A stretch of DNA of 64,000 bases from Chinchilla lanigera (Eukaryota; Chordata; Mammalia; Rodentia; Chinchillidae): contig NW_004955429.1 in the NCBI RefSeq assembly GCF_000276665.1, positions 7,806,514 to 7,870,513 of the forward strand, read 5' to 3'. The notes beneath the pieces were generated by a model. It searched no databases and had not been told where the DNA came from. It saw nothing but the letters and a program-made list of their open reading frames with translations. Below, in pieces: positions 32,540 through 44,257 of the stretch. The position numbers and the translations under genes are program-made. Position 1 is the first letter of the stretch; each line of letters opens with the position of its first letter.

Positions 32540-34370
32540 AAACATCAACTTAGCAAACAGAAGAGGAAGAGCTACTGGAATCAAGAAAGACCCACTGGAA
32601 AAAGTAGAAGTCACAGAGAAACTGAAGAAATGACAAACCAGAAAAGAATGAAGCATTTTAGAATGCTGACCCTGGCTTCCAAGGGAGGGGGACCTGACTC
32701 CACAAACTCAAGGTAAGCCTGGAGAGTATCAGCAACCCCAAAGAGAAAAAATGGACTTGTAACACTAATGCTATGAAAAGGCTGCGGTCGTTGTAAACAG
32801 GAAGTGACTCCTTCATAGGGCTAACTAGAACTGGAGAAGAAATCAACTGCAGTGATATAATCAGAAGTCACTTTGAAATAGGATTAAGTGTTTAAGGATG
32901 GGCTATTTTGGGAATCAAAAATGACAGAACCATTACATGTAAAGGTTTCTGGGATCACCCTAGCACAGTGACTGGATGGGAGATGACCACAAGAGAAAAC
33001 TGCAGAGAGGGGCTGGGCTAGTCACAGACCACCAGAGAAGTTTAAATAACAGCAAACTCAAGCTGGAAGGGCATGGTGATATTGCCCTCTGTGGGCAGTT
33101 GCCAGGCCAGTTGCATGTAGCTTTTTAAGGTGGCTGGGTCTGAAAGAGCTGCCATTAAGTCCAGAGCTCTACTTGACCTGTCTTGTTGCCTACGTCCAGC
33201 AGAAATGTCAGTGGTCTGTTTGCATTCCCCACCTGCCAACATGATCAGGATTGTGCCTCTGCTCGAATGATTGCCAAATCCTGCAGTGTTTGGAAAGGGG
33301 GGCCTTTGGAATGAGGGAGGCACCTCACACACATACAGGTCATATAGATCTAGGTAGAGATACCAGTGATTTGGGGTACACAGAATGGCAAAAACATTAA
33401 GAGCAGAGGGCACAAAAACTAAGAGTTGCTGGAGTGAATATAGCCCTAAGGCAGACACTACACCATTGACTGATCCTGCCCAGTGGGAAAGGAGGGGAAG
33501 AACTTAGCATTAATACACGAAAAAAATGGATGTGAAAACAACATAGGTCCTAGATATGACTGACTATCTCTTTCCCATATCTGGATTCCAATACTGCAGG
33601 CTCTAGAAAGAAAGCACTTGCCCAAACACATGGAGAAATTTCTTGGACTCATTTCTTTTTGTTTGTTTGTTTGTTTTCCTTTCTTTTGCTGTTTGTTTTG
33701 TTTCTTTTATTTTTTGTTACTTTTGCTAATTGTATTGACTTTCTTTTATTCTTTAACTGGATTCTTTATACCTCTTTCTCTCCTCTAACTTCTTTTTTCT
33801 TCTTTTTCAAATTTTATTTCTTTCATTTTTCCTTTTCCCTACCCCCTCAACTTTTATAAGTAGTACTGTTAAGTTTTAGCTATTTAGTTAACTTTATGCT
33901 GTTACTGCTGAATTTTTACTGTTAATGGTGGCATCGTTGTTATACTTAGTATTTACTGTCAACATCTTGTTTCTCTTTGACTATATTATTGTTGATTCCT
34001 TTCCCATTGTCAGTGATAACACAGTTGTTGCTTTTAATTGGTTTTTGTATCATTATCTGCTTTATCTTTGGGTTATAAACATCACTGAAGTTCATTTTCT
34101 CCTCTCTGATGGTGCTGAGGTCAATCTCCTGGAATAAGGTTGAACACTAACAAATACCTCAAATATTATGTTGAATAGGTTCAAGTGGGCTATAAACACC
34201 AAAACATAATAAGCCATAAGAACATATTACAGGGAGACATCTTCTAACTAAAAATTTTTTTTTTACAGTAGTAACAGAGTCTTTCTACTTTAAATGATCT
34301 TCAATCTGTAGCACAAAAACAATAGATATATGAAAAGCAAGGCAATAAGATCTGTCTAAAAACCCTTAAC
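32540..34370 (+). mobile_element. old L1M 5'UTR (upstream part of a plus-strand L1)
   Basis: From about 33590 the order matches L1M 5'UTRs: CTCTAGAAAGAAAGC, CACATGGAGAAATTTCTTGGACTCA, then a long T/C-rich tract (33650-33840), TGAGGTCAATCTCCTGGAATAAG near 34118, and ATCTTCAATCTGTAGCACAAAAACAATAGA near 34295. ORF1 follows in the same orientation. The left limit (32540-33590) is inferred by continuity and is less certain. Confidence 0.6.
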
Positions 34371-35270
34371 TCTCCCAAAGCTGACCTCACAGCATAGAAG
34401 TAGAAGTTATGGGCAAAGACCTCAAAAACCAAACAGTCAAAATGTTTGAAGAAATCAAAGAAGAAATAGGTAAGCAAATTAATAATATGTTTAGTGAGCT
34501 TAAAGAGGATTTTATGAAACAGATAAAGGATTTTACTAATAAAGTACTTGATGAATTTACAGAAGAAACATGAATCAATTGAATTAAACAAGCCAATATA
34601 AGATATGAATCACCATTTTAGTAAAGAATTAGAATTATGAAAAGAAAGCAAGCACAAATGGAAAATATTAAACATGTAGTAGAAAACATGGATAGCAGAT
34701 TTGACCACCATGAAGAGTGTGTCAGAAATTGAAAACAAGGTGGATGTAGTAGATAATAAATTCTATGATACCCTAAACACAATAAAATATCATGCAAATG
34801 CAATCTAACACCTGCTAGGTAACTAAAAAACCTCAGAATTATAGAAATAAAGAAAAAGTTAGAAAGGTTTCAAAAGGTGTAAAAAATTTACTCACTGAAA
34901 TTACAGCAGAGAACTTTTCAATGTAGGGAAAGAATTCACTGTTCAAGTACAAGAGGCACGTAGGACACTAAATAGCCTCTATCAAGAAAAGAAAAACTCT
35001 CCTTAATAAAATTTCTGGAAATTCAATAAAAGCAGAGACTATTAAAAGCTGTTAGAGAACAACAGCAAGCCTATCAGGATAACAGCACATTTCTCAGCAC
35101 AAACCTTAAAAGCCAGGAAAATATGGACTAAAGTTTTTGAAGACCTAAAAGAAAATAATTGTCAACTCAAACATTTATATCCTGCAAAGTTCGCCTTCAA
35201 AACTGATAGAGAAGTAAAGACTTCTAAGACAAAGAAATCATAACTCCTAAGGCAGCCTTGCAGAAGGAAA
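34371..35270 (+). pseudogene. old L1M ORF1, heavily decayed
   Basis: ATGTTTGAAGAAATCAAAG and TAAGCAAATTAATAATATG encode the coiled-coil start. Near 35090-35215 the text encodes an L1M ORF1 C-terminal pattern (KARKIW-KVFEDLKENNCQL-LYPAKFAFKTD). Stops occur throughout, so no protein is made. The L1M type, with these ORF1 C-terminal words, differs from the ORF1 at 39021-39560 and 1-788. Confidence 0.8.
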
Positions 35271-35389
35271 TCCTTGACAGAGACAGCAAGGCCGTCAACA
35301 GCAAAGAGTCCTTTAAAGGATACACATAGTTGGGAGAATGGTTAAACGAAAGGAAAGAATCAACACTAGAATAATAATTCAGTGACAGG

Positions 35390-36125
35390 ATCCAGTAAAC
35401 ACTACAGTAATAACTCAACGTCAATGGTTTTCACTCTCTAATCAAAAGATACAGATTGGCAGATTGGATCAGAAAACAAAACACAATATATGTACCCTAT
35501 TGAAGACACACCTCATGCAAAAGGGAGCTCATAGACTAAAGTGAAAGGATGGGAAATGCTACTCTGTGCAACTGGAGCACAAAAGTAAGCAGGAGTAGCT
35601 ATCTTACTTTCACACATAGCTACTTCAAGCCAAAACTGATTAGAAGAGGAAAAGATGGCTACTGCATACTGGGAAAGGGAAAAATTTAACAGAAAAACAA
35701 TTCTATATGACAACTGTAAATATTTATGCACCAAATATTGGTGTACTCAACATCATAAAACAAAAATGACACAAAAGAATAGACACTAATATGATCATAA
35801 TAGGGAGCATTAATACCTTACTCTTACAAATAGATGTGCTAACAGGCTAAAAAAATAAAAAAAGAAATATCAGAGTTAAATCACACCATTGAACAAATGG
35901 ACTAAGCAGTTATTTACAGAGTGTTTCATCCAGCAAAAATAGAATGCACATTTTTTTCAGCAGTACATAGAACTTTTCCAAAAGAGAGCATATTTTAGGC
36001 CATAAAGCATGCTTACATAAATCCAAAAAAATTGAAATAATTCACTTGTATATTGTATCACAGTGGAGTGAAACTAGAAGTAAGCACAAAACAAACCACT
36101 GAAACTATGCTAACACATGAAAACT
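35390..36125 (+). pseudogene. old L1M ORF2 endonuclease domain, truncated
   Basis: Recognisable pieces in order: HSLIKRYRLADWI near 35428, NHTIEQMD and VIYRVFHPAKIECTFFSAVHRTF at 35885-35980, and GVKLEVSTKQTT at about 36067-36100. These match the L1 EN domain up to just past its C-terminal catalytic block. Many stops. The element ends abruptly at about 36125, where sequence switches to a minus-strand L1; no RT domain follows in this orientation. Confidence 0.8.
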
Positions 36126-36591
36126 AAATAATACATTATTGAACTCTCTGCCTACCTGAATGTTTTTGAGATTTCTACTGACTTTCTCTTCCAATAGATT
36201 TAGTGTTTCTGTTTCAATATTTTTAGATCTTTGATCCATTTTTACTTTAATTTAGTGCATGGTGATAGCCATGGATCTAGAGTTAGTCTTCAACATGTGG
36301 AAAGCCAGTCTCTCCAGCACCATTTACTAAAGAGACTGTCTTTCTCCTAGTGAACATGTTTGGCTCCTCTGTCAAAGATAAGATGATTTAGCGTTTTTTC
36401 AGTTATGTGTGCATTTTCTGTTCTGTTCCACTGATCCTCAGGTCTGTTTTTTTTGCTGGTACCATGCTGATTTTATCATGGTAACTTTGCAGTATAATTT
36501 CAAGACAGGGATTGTGATGTTACCTGAAATGCTTTTGTTGCCTAGGAATGCCATTGCTATTTTATGTCTCTTCTGCTTCCAGAGGAATTTT

Positions 36592-36689
36592 TTTTTTTTT
36601 TTTGGTTTTTCTCTGGTACCGGGAACCGAACTCACGACCTTGCGCTTGCCAGGCAGGCGCTTTTGCCGCTGAGCTAAATCCCCAGCCCC
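36592..36689 (-). mobile_element. young ID SINE in L1 ORF2
   Basis: A full-length ID with a perfect 17-bp duplication GCTTCCAGAGGAATTTT (36575-36591 and 36690-36706). The tail is about 12 A plus the GAGAAAAACC extension (one base changed). Core identical to the 51675 copy over the tRNA-like part. Confidence 0.97.
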
Positions 36690-38285
36690 GCTTCCAGAGG
36701 AATTTTAGGAATGTTTTCTCTAAATCTGTGAGGTATACTAATGGTATTTTGATTGGGACTGTATTGAATCTGTATAACAGTTTTGGGTATATGGTCATTT
36801 TCACATTGTTGGTTCTTCCTATCCATGAGTAAGGAATATCTTTCCATTTCCTGAAATACTCTTCAATCTCTTTTTTCAGAGTACTATAATTCTCAATGTA
36901 TATATTTTTCCTTCCTTTGTTAGATTGATTCCTAAGTATTCATTTTTTTGGATGCTATTGTGAAGGGTGTGGTTTCCCTAATTTCTCTCTCAGTGAGTTT
37001 GTTGCTTATGTAAAGGAATGCTATTGAGTTTTGAGTGTTGACTTTGTATACAGCTATACTACTGAATTTATTTTATTAAGTCTAGAATCTTTTGGTGAAG
37101 TTTTTGGGTCTGCTACATAGAACATCATGCCATCTGTGAATAATGATAACTTCACTACTTCCTTTCTTATCCTTATTTCTTTTATTTCTTTCTCTTGTCT
37201 AATTGCTGTAGGCAATGTTTCAAAGACTATATTAAAAAGGAATAGTGAAAGTGGACATCCTTGTCTTGTTCTTGATTTTGGATTAAAAGCTTATAGTTTT
37301 TGTCCATTTAGTATAATGTTGGCTGTTGGTTTGTCATAGATGGCTTTTATCAGCGTGAGGTAAAGGCCATCTATTCCTATTTTCTGTAGAGTTTTCATCA
37401 TGAATGAGTGTTGAACTTTATCAAAAGCTTTTTCTGCATCTATTGATAAAATCATATGTTTTCTGTCTTTGGCTCTATTGACATGGTATATTTTGATTTG
37501 CATAAGTTGAACCATTCCTGCATTCCTAAGATGAATCTTACTTGGTCATTGTGTGTTATCTTCTTGATGATTTGTTGCATTCTGTTTGCTTGTATCTTAT
37601 TGAGGATTTTTGTATCTATGTTCATTAGGTAGAATGGCCTGTAGTCTTCTTTTTTGGTTGGGTATTTCTCTGGTTTTGCTACCAGGATAATACTTTCTTC
37701 TAAGAATGAGTTAGGGTATATTGCTTCCCTTTAAATTTCATTGAAGAGTTTGAGGAAGGTTGATATTAAGTCTTTTCTAAATTTCTTATAGAATTCAGCA
37801 GTGAATCTATCCAGACCTGAGCTTTTCTTTTTTTGTAAATTTTTAATTATATTTTCAATTTCATTGACTGATATTTGGTTATTCAGGATTTTTATATCAT
37901 TTTTATTCAGCTTTGGTAATTCATATGTTTCTAGGAATATGTTCATTTCTTCAGTGTTTTCCATCCTATGAGAGTAAAGATTTTCCAAGTAGGTATTGAT
38001 GATCATCTGAATTTCCACAGGATCTATAGTGCTTTCATCCTTTCATCCTTTGTTGCATGAATTTGAGTTTCTTCATTCCTTTTTTGATAAGTTTGGCTAG
38101 GGGTTTATCAATTTTATTTATTCTTTCAAAGAACAAACTCTTTGATTCATTAATTGATTCATGTATTGTTTTCTTAGTCTTCATGGTGTTAATTTCTGCT
38201 GTGATCTTTATAATTTCCTGCCTTCTTGGGCTTTAGATAAACTTGTTCTTGTTTTTATAGCAGCTTGAGGTGCAGCAGTAGGTTG

Positions 38286-38645
38286 TTTCTCAGTTACTTT
38301 TTTCTCATTGCTGAGACAAAATACCCAACACCCAAAATTAAGGAAGGAAAGGTTTATTTAGCTCACAATTTGTGGAGGTTTCAGTCCACAGTCAGATGGC
38401 TCCAACGCAGGATGGCATGGCACAGGGGCAACAGTTCAAGGGTACAGAAGACAGCAAAACAGCAAGAGCAAAAGGTGGGTGATGAGCCTCTTTTCCTACC
38501 TAATGTTGCATGATGGTATTTTCCCACACCATCTCTGTGCCCTCCCCTTCCTCAAGCTCAGGATGTTTACAAAGTAAGGACCCTAGCCCCCTGCTGAGTT
38601 AAAGTTTTAAACTTCTCAAATTGACATAATATATCAACCATTACA
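38286..38645 (-). mobile_element. solo LTR, ERVL-MaLR type (U3 type ii)
   Basis: Interrupts the L1. Flanking GGTTG and GATTG (38281-38285 and 38646-38650) fit a mutated 5-bp duplication, and the L1 reading resumes on both sides. The left 200 bp match the R/U5 of the other LTRs. The right part (CACCATCTCTGTGCCCTCC, CTCAGGATG, CTGCTGAGTTAAAG, CTTCTCAAATTGACATAATA) is shared only with 58001-58353. Confidence 0.88.
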
Positions 38646-39020
38646 GATTGTTTATTTGTTCTCATTCTGGTTTCCTGATGTGAGCATTCACTGTTATAAA
38701 TTTCTCTGAAGACTGCATTCATTGCCTCTCTCAGGTTCCAGTAAGTTGTATTTTCATTTTTGTTTGATTGTAGATATTGTTTAATTTCTTCTTTAATCGG
38801 TGACTCATTGGTTGTTCTGGAGGGTGTTATATAATTTCCATGCGTTTATGGAATTTTTGTGGTTTCTTTTGTCAATAATTTCCAATTTCATTGCACAATG
38901 GTCAGATAATATATATGGGATAATTTCAATTCCTTTGCATTTACTTCAGCCTGTTCTATGGGCTGGTCTATGGTCTATTTTAGGGGATGTCACATGTGCA
39001 GCTGAGAAGAATGTTGATTC

Positions 39021-39560
39021 CTCCTGCTTTTTGTGGACACCTATCAGTCTTAAATTGTTTTTCTTTGCACCATCTTGCAGCTGTTGTATTATTATTTCCT
39101 GGTTTCTTGTTATTTTTAAGAGTTGTTTCCTTTCATGATCATTAGCTAAAATCTTGTCTTTAAGGTCTCAAAGTAAATTTTCAATTTCATTCAAGTGGTT
39201 TTGCCAGCTTTCAATGGAATTTTTAATTTCCTGGGTATTTCTTTGAATCTGTTTCATGCATTCTAGTTCTTTCTTATATTGTTCATTAAAAGTTTCCATC
39301 ATTTTCTTATGCTCCTCTTTTTTTTATTTAATCTATGCCTTCTTTAAATGTCCTGAGCAATTCTTTCATTATGGTTGTCACTTTTTTTTTTTTTTTTTTA
39401 CCTGAGAGTATTTCTAATCTGATATCCTCTATAGCCTCATGGAGTTGTTTCTTTATTTTAGTTGGTATAATTTCAGAAATTTCAGGTGTGTGACCTGCAA
39501 TTTCTTATATATCAATGTCTCCTGGACTTGTTCTGGGTGATTTGGAGGTCTGAGGTTGCA
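39021..39560 (-). pseudogene. LINE-1 ORF1, 5' part, broken
   Basis: Aligns with 240-790 in the same orientation: CACCATCTTGCAGCTG, CATTCTAGTTCTTTCTTATATTG, ATTCTTTCATTATGGTTGTCAC, CATGGAGTTGTTTC and TGTCTCCTGGACTTGTTCTG. The segment 39378-39397 is a T run. The frame is disrupted, and the C-terminal half is lost in the internal deletion. Confidence 0.85.
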
Positions 39561-40260
39561 TTTTGCTCCTTCCTCTTATCATTTTATATATCAATTTTTT
39601 TTTTGTTTTTTGTAATGATCCTTGTCAGTTTTGGTAGTAGATAGCTGTATCACTAGTATCACGGTCTTGTTAGGGAAAGTGTGTTCTTCAGGAATATCAT
39701 CTTTCCAGGTGATTCTTTGTGTCTGTCCCAAGATCCCACCTTCCCAATTAATTGAGAGCAGGATGTTGGTTTCTGTTTGGCTCAGTCCCCAGTCTTTTGG
39801 TGCAGGGCTGTGACAAGGTTATTACCCAAGAGCTTCCCAATAGGGTTAAACAAGGGAGAACAACTCATTATGACAGATATGGCATCCTAGCTATGGTAGT
39901 ACAATTAGCAATAATGATAGCACCAAGCATGATTTAGAAATTGACAAACTGTAGTAACTATTGATTTTGTACTTTAGAGCATAGGAGCAAAGTCTATTGC
40001 TATATAACAGAACTAATGATAAATTAGGAGTTTGTATGAAAAGCATTTCCCCTTGTTCAAGTGGATTTACTTTTTTTCCAGATGAGCCTGTTGCTGAGTC
40101 TGGGCACTTCCGAAGCTGGCTGTCTGTCCTGAGGTGTTGGGGGATGGGCAAGGCACCTGAGTTCCTCTGGACCAAGGTTCCTGCAGTAATTGAGAGGTGA
40201 TGGGTAGAGTTTCTCCCCTCCTGCCAGACACTGGTATCATTTTTAAGGACAGTAACCCTA
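39561..40260 (-). promoter_or_regulatory. probable LINE-1 5'UTR
   Basis: Lies immediately upstream of the ORF1 remnant on the minus strand and is GC-enriched in places (39720-39800, 40080-40200). It does not share the 79-bp units of the 789-1640 5'UTR, so it is a different promoter type. Assignment rests on position; the boundary is uncertain. Confidence 0.45.
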
Positions 40261-42295
40261 TTCATGAGAGACTTAGTTCATGATCTTGTTATTGCCCAAG
40301 GGGCAATCTCTCTCCATAGCTTCACATTGGGGGTTTAGTCTTCAATATAGAAATATTAGAGGAGCATTCAATTTAGCATATTCCACATGGATTAAAAAAT
40401 AAGAATGCTGAGAGAATGACATCAAATCTAGTAGAAAATATTCAAGTGTGTTGCTTGTGGTAAGGTGGAATTGTAATGTAGAACCCACTGTAATGGGAAA
40501 GGTTGCTATCTGTTCACCACAAGTCAGAATATACTTCACTCTGTGGTTGCAGACCATGCAGCCCACATCTTTATGCCCACAAGTGCTCTATCAAGGTATG
40601 TTTCTAAACAAATGACAGGTTTCTGCTGCATAAATTCTCAAGTATCAAATCTACTACTCAGGAAAATTGTGCTTCACTATTGCTGCTGAATGAAATGTGG
40701 CTCCAAAGGCTTCAGAAGCTGTTCCTAATTAGAAGTCTTAAATATATTTGTACACCTGAAGCAAAGTATCCTTTGAAGGCAGTTCTCTAGACAATGCTCT
40801 CTTCATTTAAAAATATTTTGAGATTTGTTTAGGAAAAAAATTCAGACAGAGTTGTCAATATTTATGCAATTCACTTGTTACTAAGCATTTTACAGAGTGA
40901 GGAGTGAGTCCAAGGAAACTAAGAACAATGACTCGACTTCAAACTCAGAGATTCCTAACCTAGCACCTGCCATGCCAGTATGGATTGAGACGGAAAGTTG
41001 TTGATTGATAGTTAAGGCAAAGAAACCGACTCTGACAAGTAACAAAAGTTTGGAAGTCAGAGATTATTTTCCTTTCACTGTTTTTTTTTTTTTTTTTAAA
41101 TTAGACCAAAAATTTTCATTTCAAGTGATGGCATCTTAGGAATGGTAGTTCTTTTTGTCCAGTTCTTTTTAGAAGATCAATACTCCCAGAATATACATAA
41201 TTTATTTCCCAATAAATCTAGAAAATTTCCTCAAAAGAAGCCACAGAAAGGATTATGTGAATAACTCATCCAGTACACATGGGTGTTATGGAAAGAAGTC
41301 TTCATCAATTCCAACTTTAAAAATTATGTTTTCCTTTGCTGAAGTAGGTTACATGATTGATTGGCTTTTGCTCTGGAACTTTCTCCCTCAAGGCAAGAAA
41401 GCAGACTCCCAGGTACTTGATGCTTTAAAATATTTTTATATCCCAACCCAGTGTCCTGTTGCACAGAGAAAACCAGTTCTATGTAGCTCTATTCAGCAGA
41501 GTGGGACACTTTGCTGTAACAGTGGTAAATTACTTTAGAAGCCACTCTCTAGAAGGAGTACTTCTAAATCATATGGCATCCAGAACTATTTGTACAATGT
41601 ACTGATAGACTGATGACAGTACTGCATTTATATTAAAATCTGTGATGCTAATGCAAGGGAAAGAAAGAAAATTTTGATCAAGATGGATCATAAAGTTTTA
41701 CAGCCCTATTCTATTCAGTGTATATATGCAATTATTTTTAGTTCACTGTCCAAAAATCTTTATGAAAGTTTGATTATAAACAGTTGCTATCTATAACCAA
41801 CTCCATTTATAGCAAATGATATTTTAATACTTAACAATAGAGGTGTCTACTTTAGACAGATGATATGGAATTTCCAGTGTCAGCAGCAGCAGCAACAATG
41901 ATGAAGCCATTTTTCAATTACTACAAAGCAAGGCAGCATTTATTCCTTTATATTTTTTCTGGAAAGAGCACCATATGTCATTTTTCTCCCTTTGGGGAAG
42001 TGGCTGTTATTACTGAAGCACACTTGGTCATTTTATGAGGCTACAAGGAGCAAATTGTACGTCATCTTCCTCACCCTGAATTTCAACTCATTGTTAAGAA
42101 CAGTTGGTTTCTACTTCTGGTGAAAATACAGGGGTGCATGCAAAACCTGTATTCCTGATGAAAACATAACTCCTTAGATACTATACCAAAAGTATGTTTT
42201 TCTTGAAAGCCACAAACTAGCTATAGATACAAAAAATGTAAAAGAAGTAAATTCCTAAAAGATGAGACTTGCTAGATAGGTAAGGGATACAGGGC
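40261..42295. other. no recognised gene or repeat
   Basis: AT-rich unique-looking DNA with a T run at 41081-41097 and a short CAG run at 41881-41895. Frames under 95 codons, none recognised. Confidence 0.5.
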
Positions 42296-42610
42296 AGCAC
42301 TGTCTTTTGCAGCCTATAAGGATTTGGTTCTAGAACTATCACGAACATGAGAATAGGCTTAATTTTCTCATTGTAAAATAGTGTGGAGACTGAATATAAC
42401 TTCTACATTTCCTTCTGTATACTCTAAATCACTTCTATATTACTTATAATGCTTAATATAGTGTAAATGACACATAAATAGTTGTTATACTGTATTGCTT
42501 GAGGAATAATGACAAGAAAAATCTCTGTACATGATCAGTACAGAGGCACTTTTCATCCTCAAATATCTTCAATTTGCAGTTGATTGAATGTATGGATCAG
42601 AAGCTACAGA
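42296..42610 (+). mobile_element. MER2 (Tigger-type) copy, diverged
   Basis: ATTTGGTTCTAGAACTATC, AAATCACTTCTATATTACTTATAATGC, AATAGTTGTTATACTGTATTG, GAATAATGACAAGAAAAATC, TGTACATGATCAGTACAGA and TTTGCAGTTGATTGAATG follow the MER2 consensus order. It is better preserved in the middle than the 8649 copy and is not split. Confidence 0.85.
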
Positions 42611-43570
42611 GACAGAAGGACAAGTATATTTCTGTGTATAGAACACATTTCTGAAATTTGAGCAGGTTTAGCATTTAGAGCCTGTTAGAGAACAATAATC
42701 TTTCTCAGTCTAAGAAAAAGCAACTGGACTTTTGATAGGCCATGTAAAAGTGTGTTGGATTTTGATATAGACTGCTCTAAACTCTCTTAAATCACCCTTA
42801 CCATTAAGCAACTCTCATGAGGGATTTCATTTTTCCCCCCACATAAACAGCATTGGTAACAGGGCAAAGGGAAATAGAAACTATGGAGACAGTGAAAAGA
42901 CTACTGGTTTTTAAGGGGATAGAGGGACGCAGGCATGAAAAGGCAGAGCATGGAGGATTTCTAAAGCAATGGAAATACTTTTATGGCACTATAAGAGTCG
43001 ATGTGTGCCATTATATATCTGTAGAAAACTATAGAATGGGCAGCATCAAGTGAACGTTAGTAGAAGCTCGATTTGAGGTATTAATGATGTGCTTATTTAG
43101 GCTCATGATTTCAACAAATGTACTACTCTGATGGGAGGTGTTGATATTGGAGGTGCTAGTGTACTTATCAGGGACTCGGGTAAATGGGGCATCTCTGTAC
43201 CTTCTCCTCACTTTTCTTGCAAAACTAGAAGTGCTGTTAAAGTCTATTTAAAGAAGAAAAAGGAAGATAATCTTATGATCTCACAGTTTTCACATTCTCA
43301 AAATCTCCTGGTTTTAACCTGTTCTGTTTTCTCATCTTCCTTTTCTGCAGTCTCACAGCCTTGATGTATTAACAGTCTTCAAGCTGTTTAGTCTTGTCCT
43401 CTTGCAGCTTCACAGTCTCAAGGTCTAGTCACTAAACGTCTTACCTATTTGAAGTTGTAAAGTTCCTGAGTGTTTTGCCACTACTAGAGGGAAAGGCCCG
43501 AACTTATCTTCAAAGTGTTTGAAGGTAAATGTAATCTGAGTCTAAAGGAACTACAACCAAATTACCTACT
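42611..43570. other. no recognised gene or repeat
   Basis: Unique-looking DNA. CTTCACAGTCTCAAGG-type motifs around 43330-43430 recur loosely but do not form a regular array. Confidence 0.5.
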
Positions 43571-44029
43571 TGTATCAGTTAGTACTCACTAGAGAAACAG
43601 ATTTAATGCAATATAGACAAATACATAAGAATTTACAAGACTGGCTTACAGTGGCTACCCACAGTCAGATGTGGAAGAGCGCAAAAGGTCTGTCTCTGTG
43701 CTGGGAATCTGAAGGATCCAGTTGAAGACGCGGAACTCTGTGTACTGTTTTCTCAGAGTCCATACTAGGAGACTGAAGGTCTGTGCTGAAGGCTGAAGAG
43801 TCTGTGCTGGAGGCTGAAGACAGAATCCAAGATGGGGGTGAATGGAACTCCTACAAAGACACAGAAATGATCTTTCTTTTTTTGTTTCCCCTCTATAACA
43901 TTCAGGTGACAAGCTGCCCTGGGGTGGGTCTTCTGTCTTCAGTAAATCCCTTCAGACACATTCAGAGCTATGCTGATACAATTCTGTTGGGTGTTTCTTA
44001 CTCAAGTAGACACAGTCTATTAACTGTCA
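43571..44029 (-). mobile_element. ERVL/MLT2-like LTR with internal repeat units
   Basis: On the plus strand it starts TGTATCAGTTAGTACTCACT and ends TTAACTGTCA. The minus-strand reading starts TGACAGTTAATAGACTGTGT and resembles MLT2-type LTRs, whose 3' end is TTCTCTGGAGAACCCTGACTAATACA-like. The middle has GAAGGTCTGTGCTGAAGGCTG and AGAGTCTGTGCTGGAGGCTG units similar to those in 8742-9401. A duplication is not evident. Confidence 0.72.
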
Positions 44030-44257
44030 TGCTGCTCAATCTTGTATATAAGATGATAGGTATCAGCCCAGTAACCGTGGGTAATGTAGTGTTTAGCCTG
44101 AAAACAGAGATTCTCCCTAGATTCCCAGTGTTCATATACAAAGGTCCTGTCTGGGAAGAAAGTCATCTCTCAGCTTCAAATTTAAGTGTCTATAGATCTT
44201 CTAGACATAAAATCTGGCACATAATTAAGGAAAAAATCATCTAAAGCCTAGCATATG

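Larger units (their letters stand above)
36126..39020 (-). pseudogene. LINE-1 ORF2 (endonuclease C-part, RT, part of C-domain), broken
   Basis: On the minus strand the endonuclease C-end appears near 38890 (SDHCAMKLE-type). The RT domain at 37515-37291 includes [43 protein letters not shown]. The RT catalytic motif normally read as FADD appears at 37120-37140 as FTDG, so the active site is lost even apart from frame breaks. Further on, 36804-36690 encodes YPKLLYRFNTVPIKIP and LEKTFLKFLWK, where the ID interrupts. ORF2p is the L1 endonuclease/reverse transcriptase. Confidence 0.92.
36126..40250 (-). mobile_element. LINE-1, minus strand, internally deleted, lacking its 3' end
   Basis: Reading right to left: 5'UTR-like sequence (about 40250-39561), partial ORF1 (39560-39021), a jump into mid-endonuclease of ORF2 (39020), RT domain and part of the C-terminal domain to 36126. 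It has no 3'UTR or poly(A) end. An LTR (38286-38645) and an ID (36592-36689) are inserted in it, so it is older than both. Confidence 0.8.

Noticed and set aside
33042..33458. 138-codon minus-strand frame
   Set aside because: It lies antisense in the presumed L1M 5'UTR, with no recognised protein family.
36126..40250. Simple twin-primed 5' inversion of a single L1 for the 32.5-40.3 kb structure
   Set aside because: Twin priming would leave a poly(A) 3' end on one side with the inverted 5' piece at the far end. Here both halves are 5' parts, of different L1 ages, and neither has a tail.
43783..44244. 153-codon plus-strand frame, the longest in the window
   Set aside because: It lies mostly antisense to the ERVL-like LTR 43571-44029 and extends into flanking DNA; no domain was recognised.
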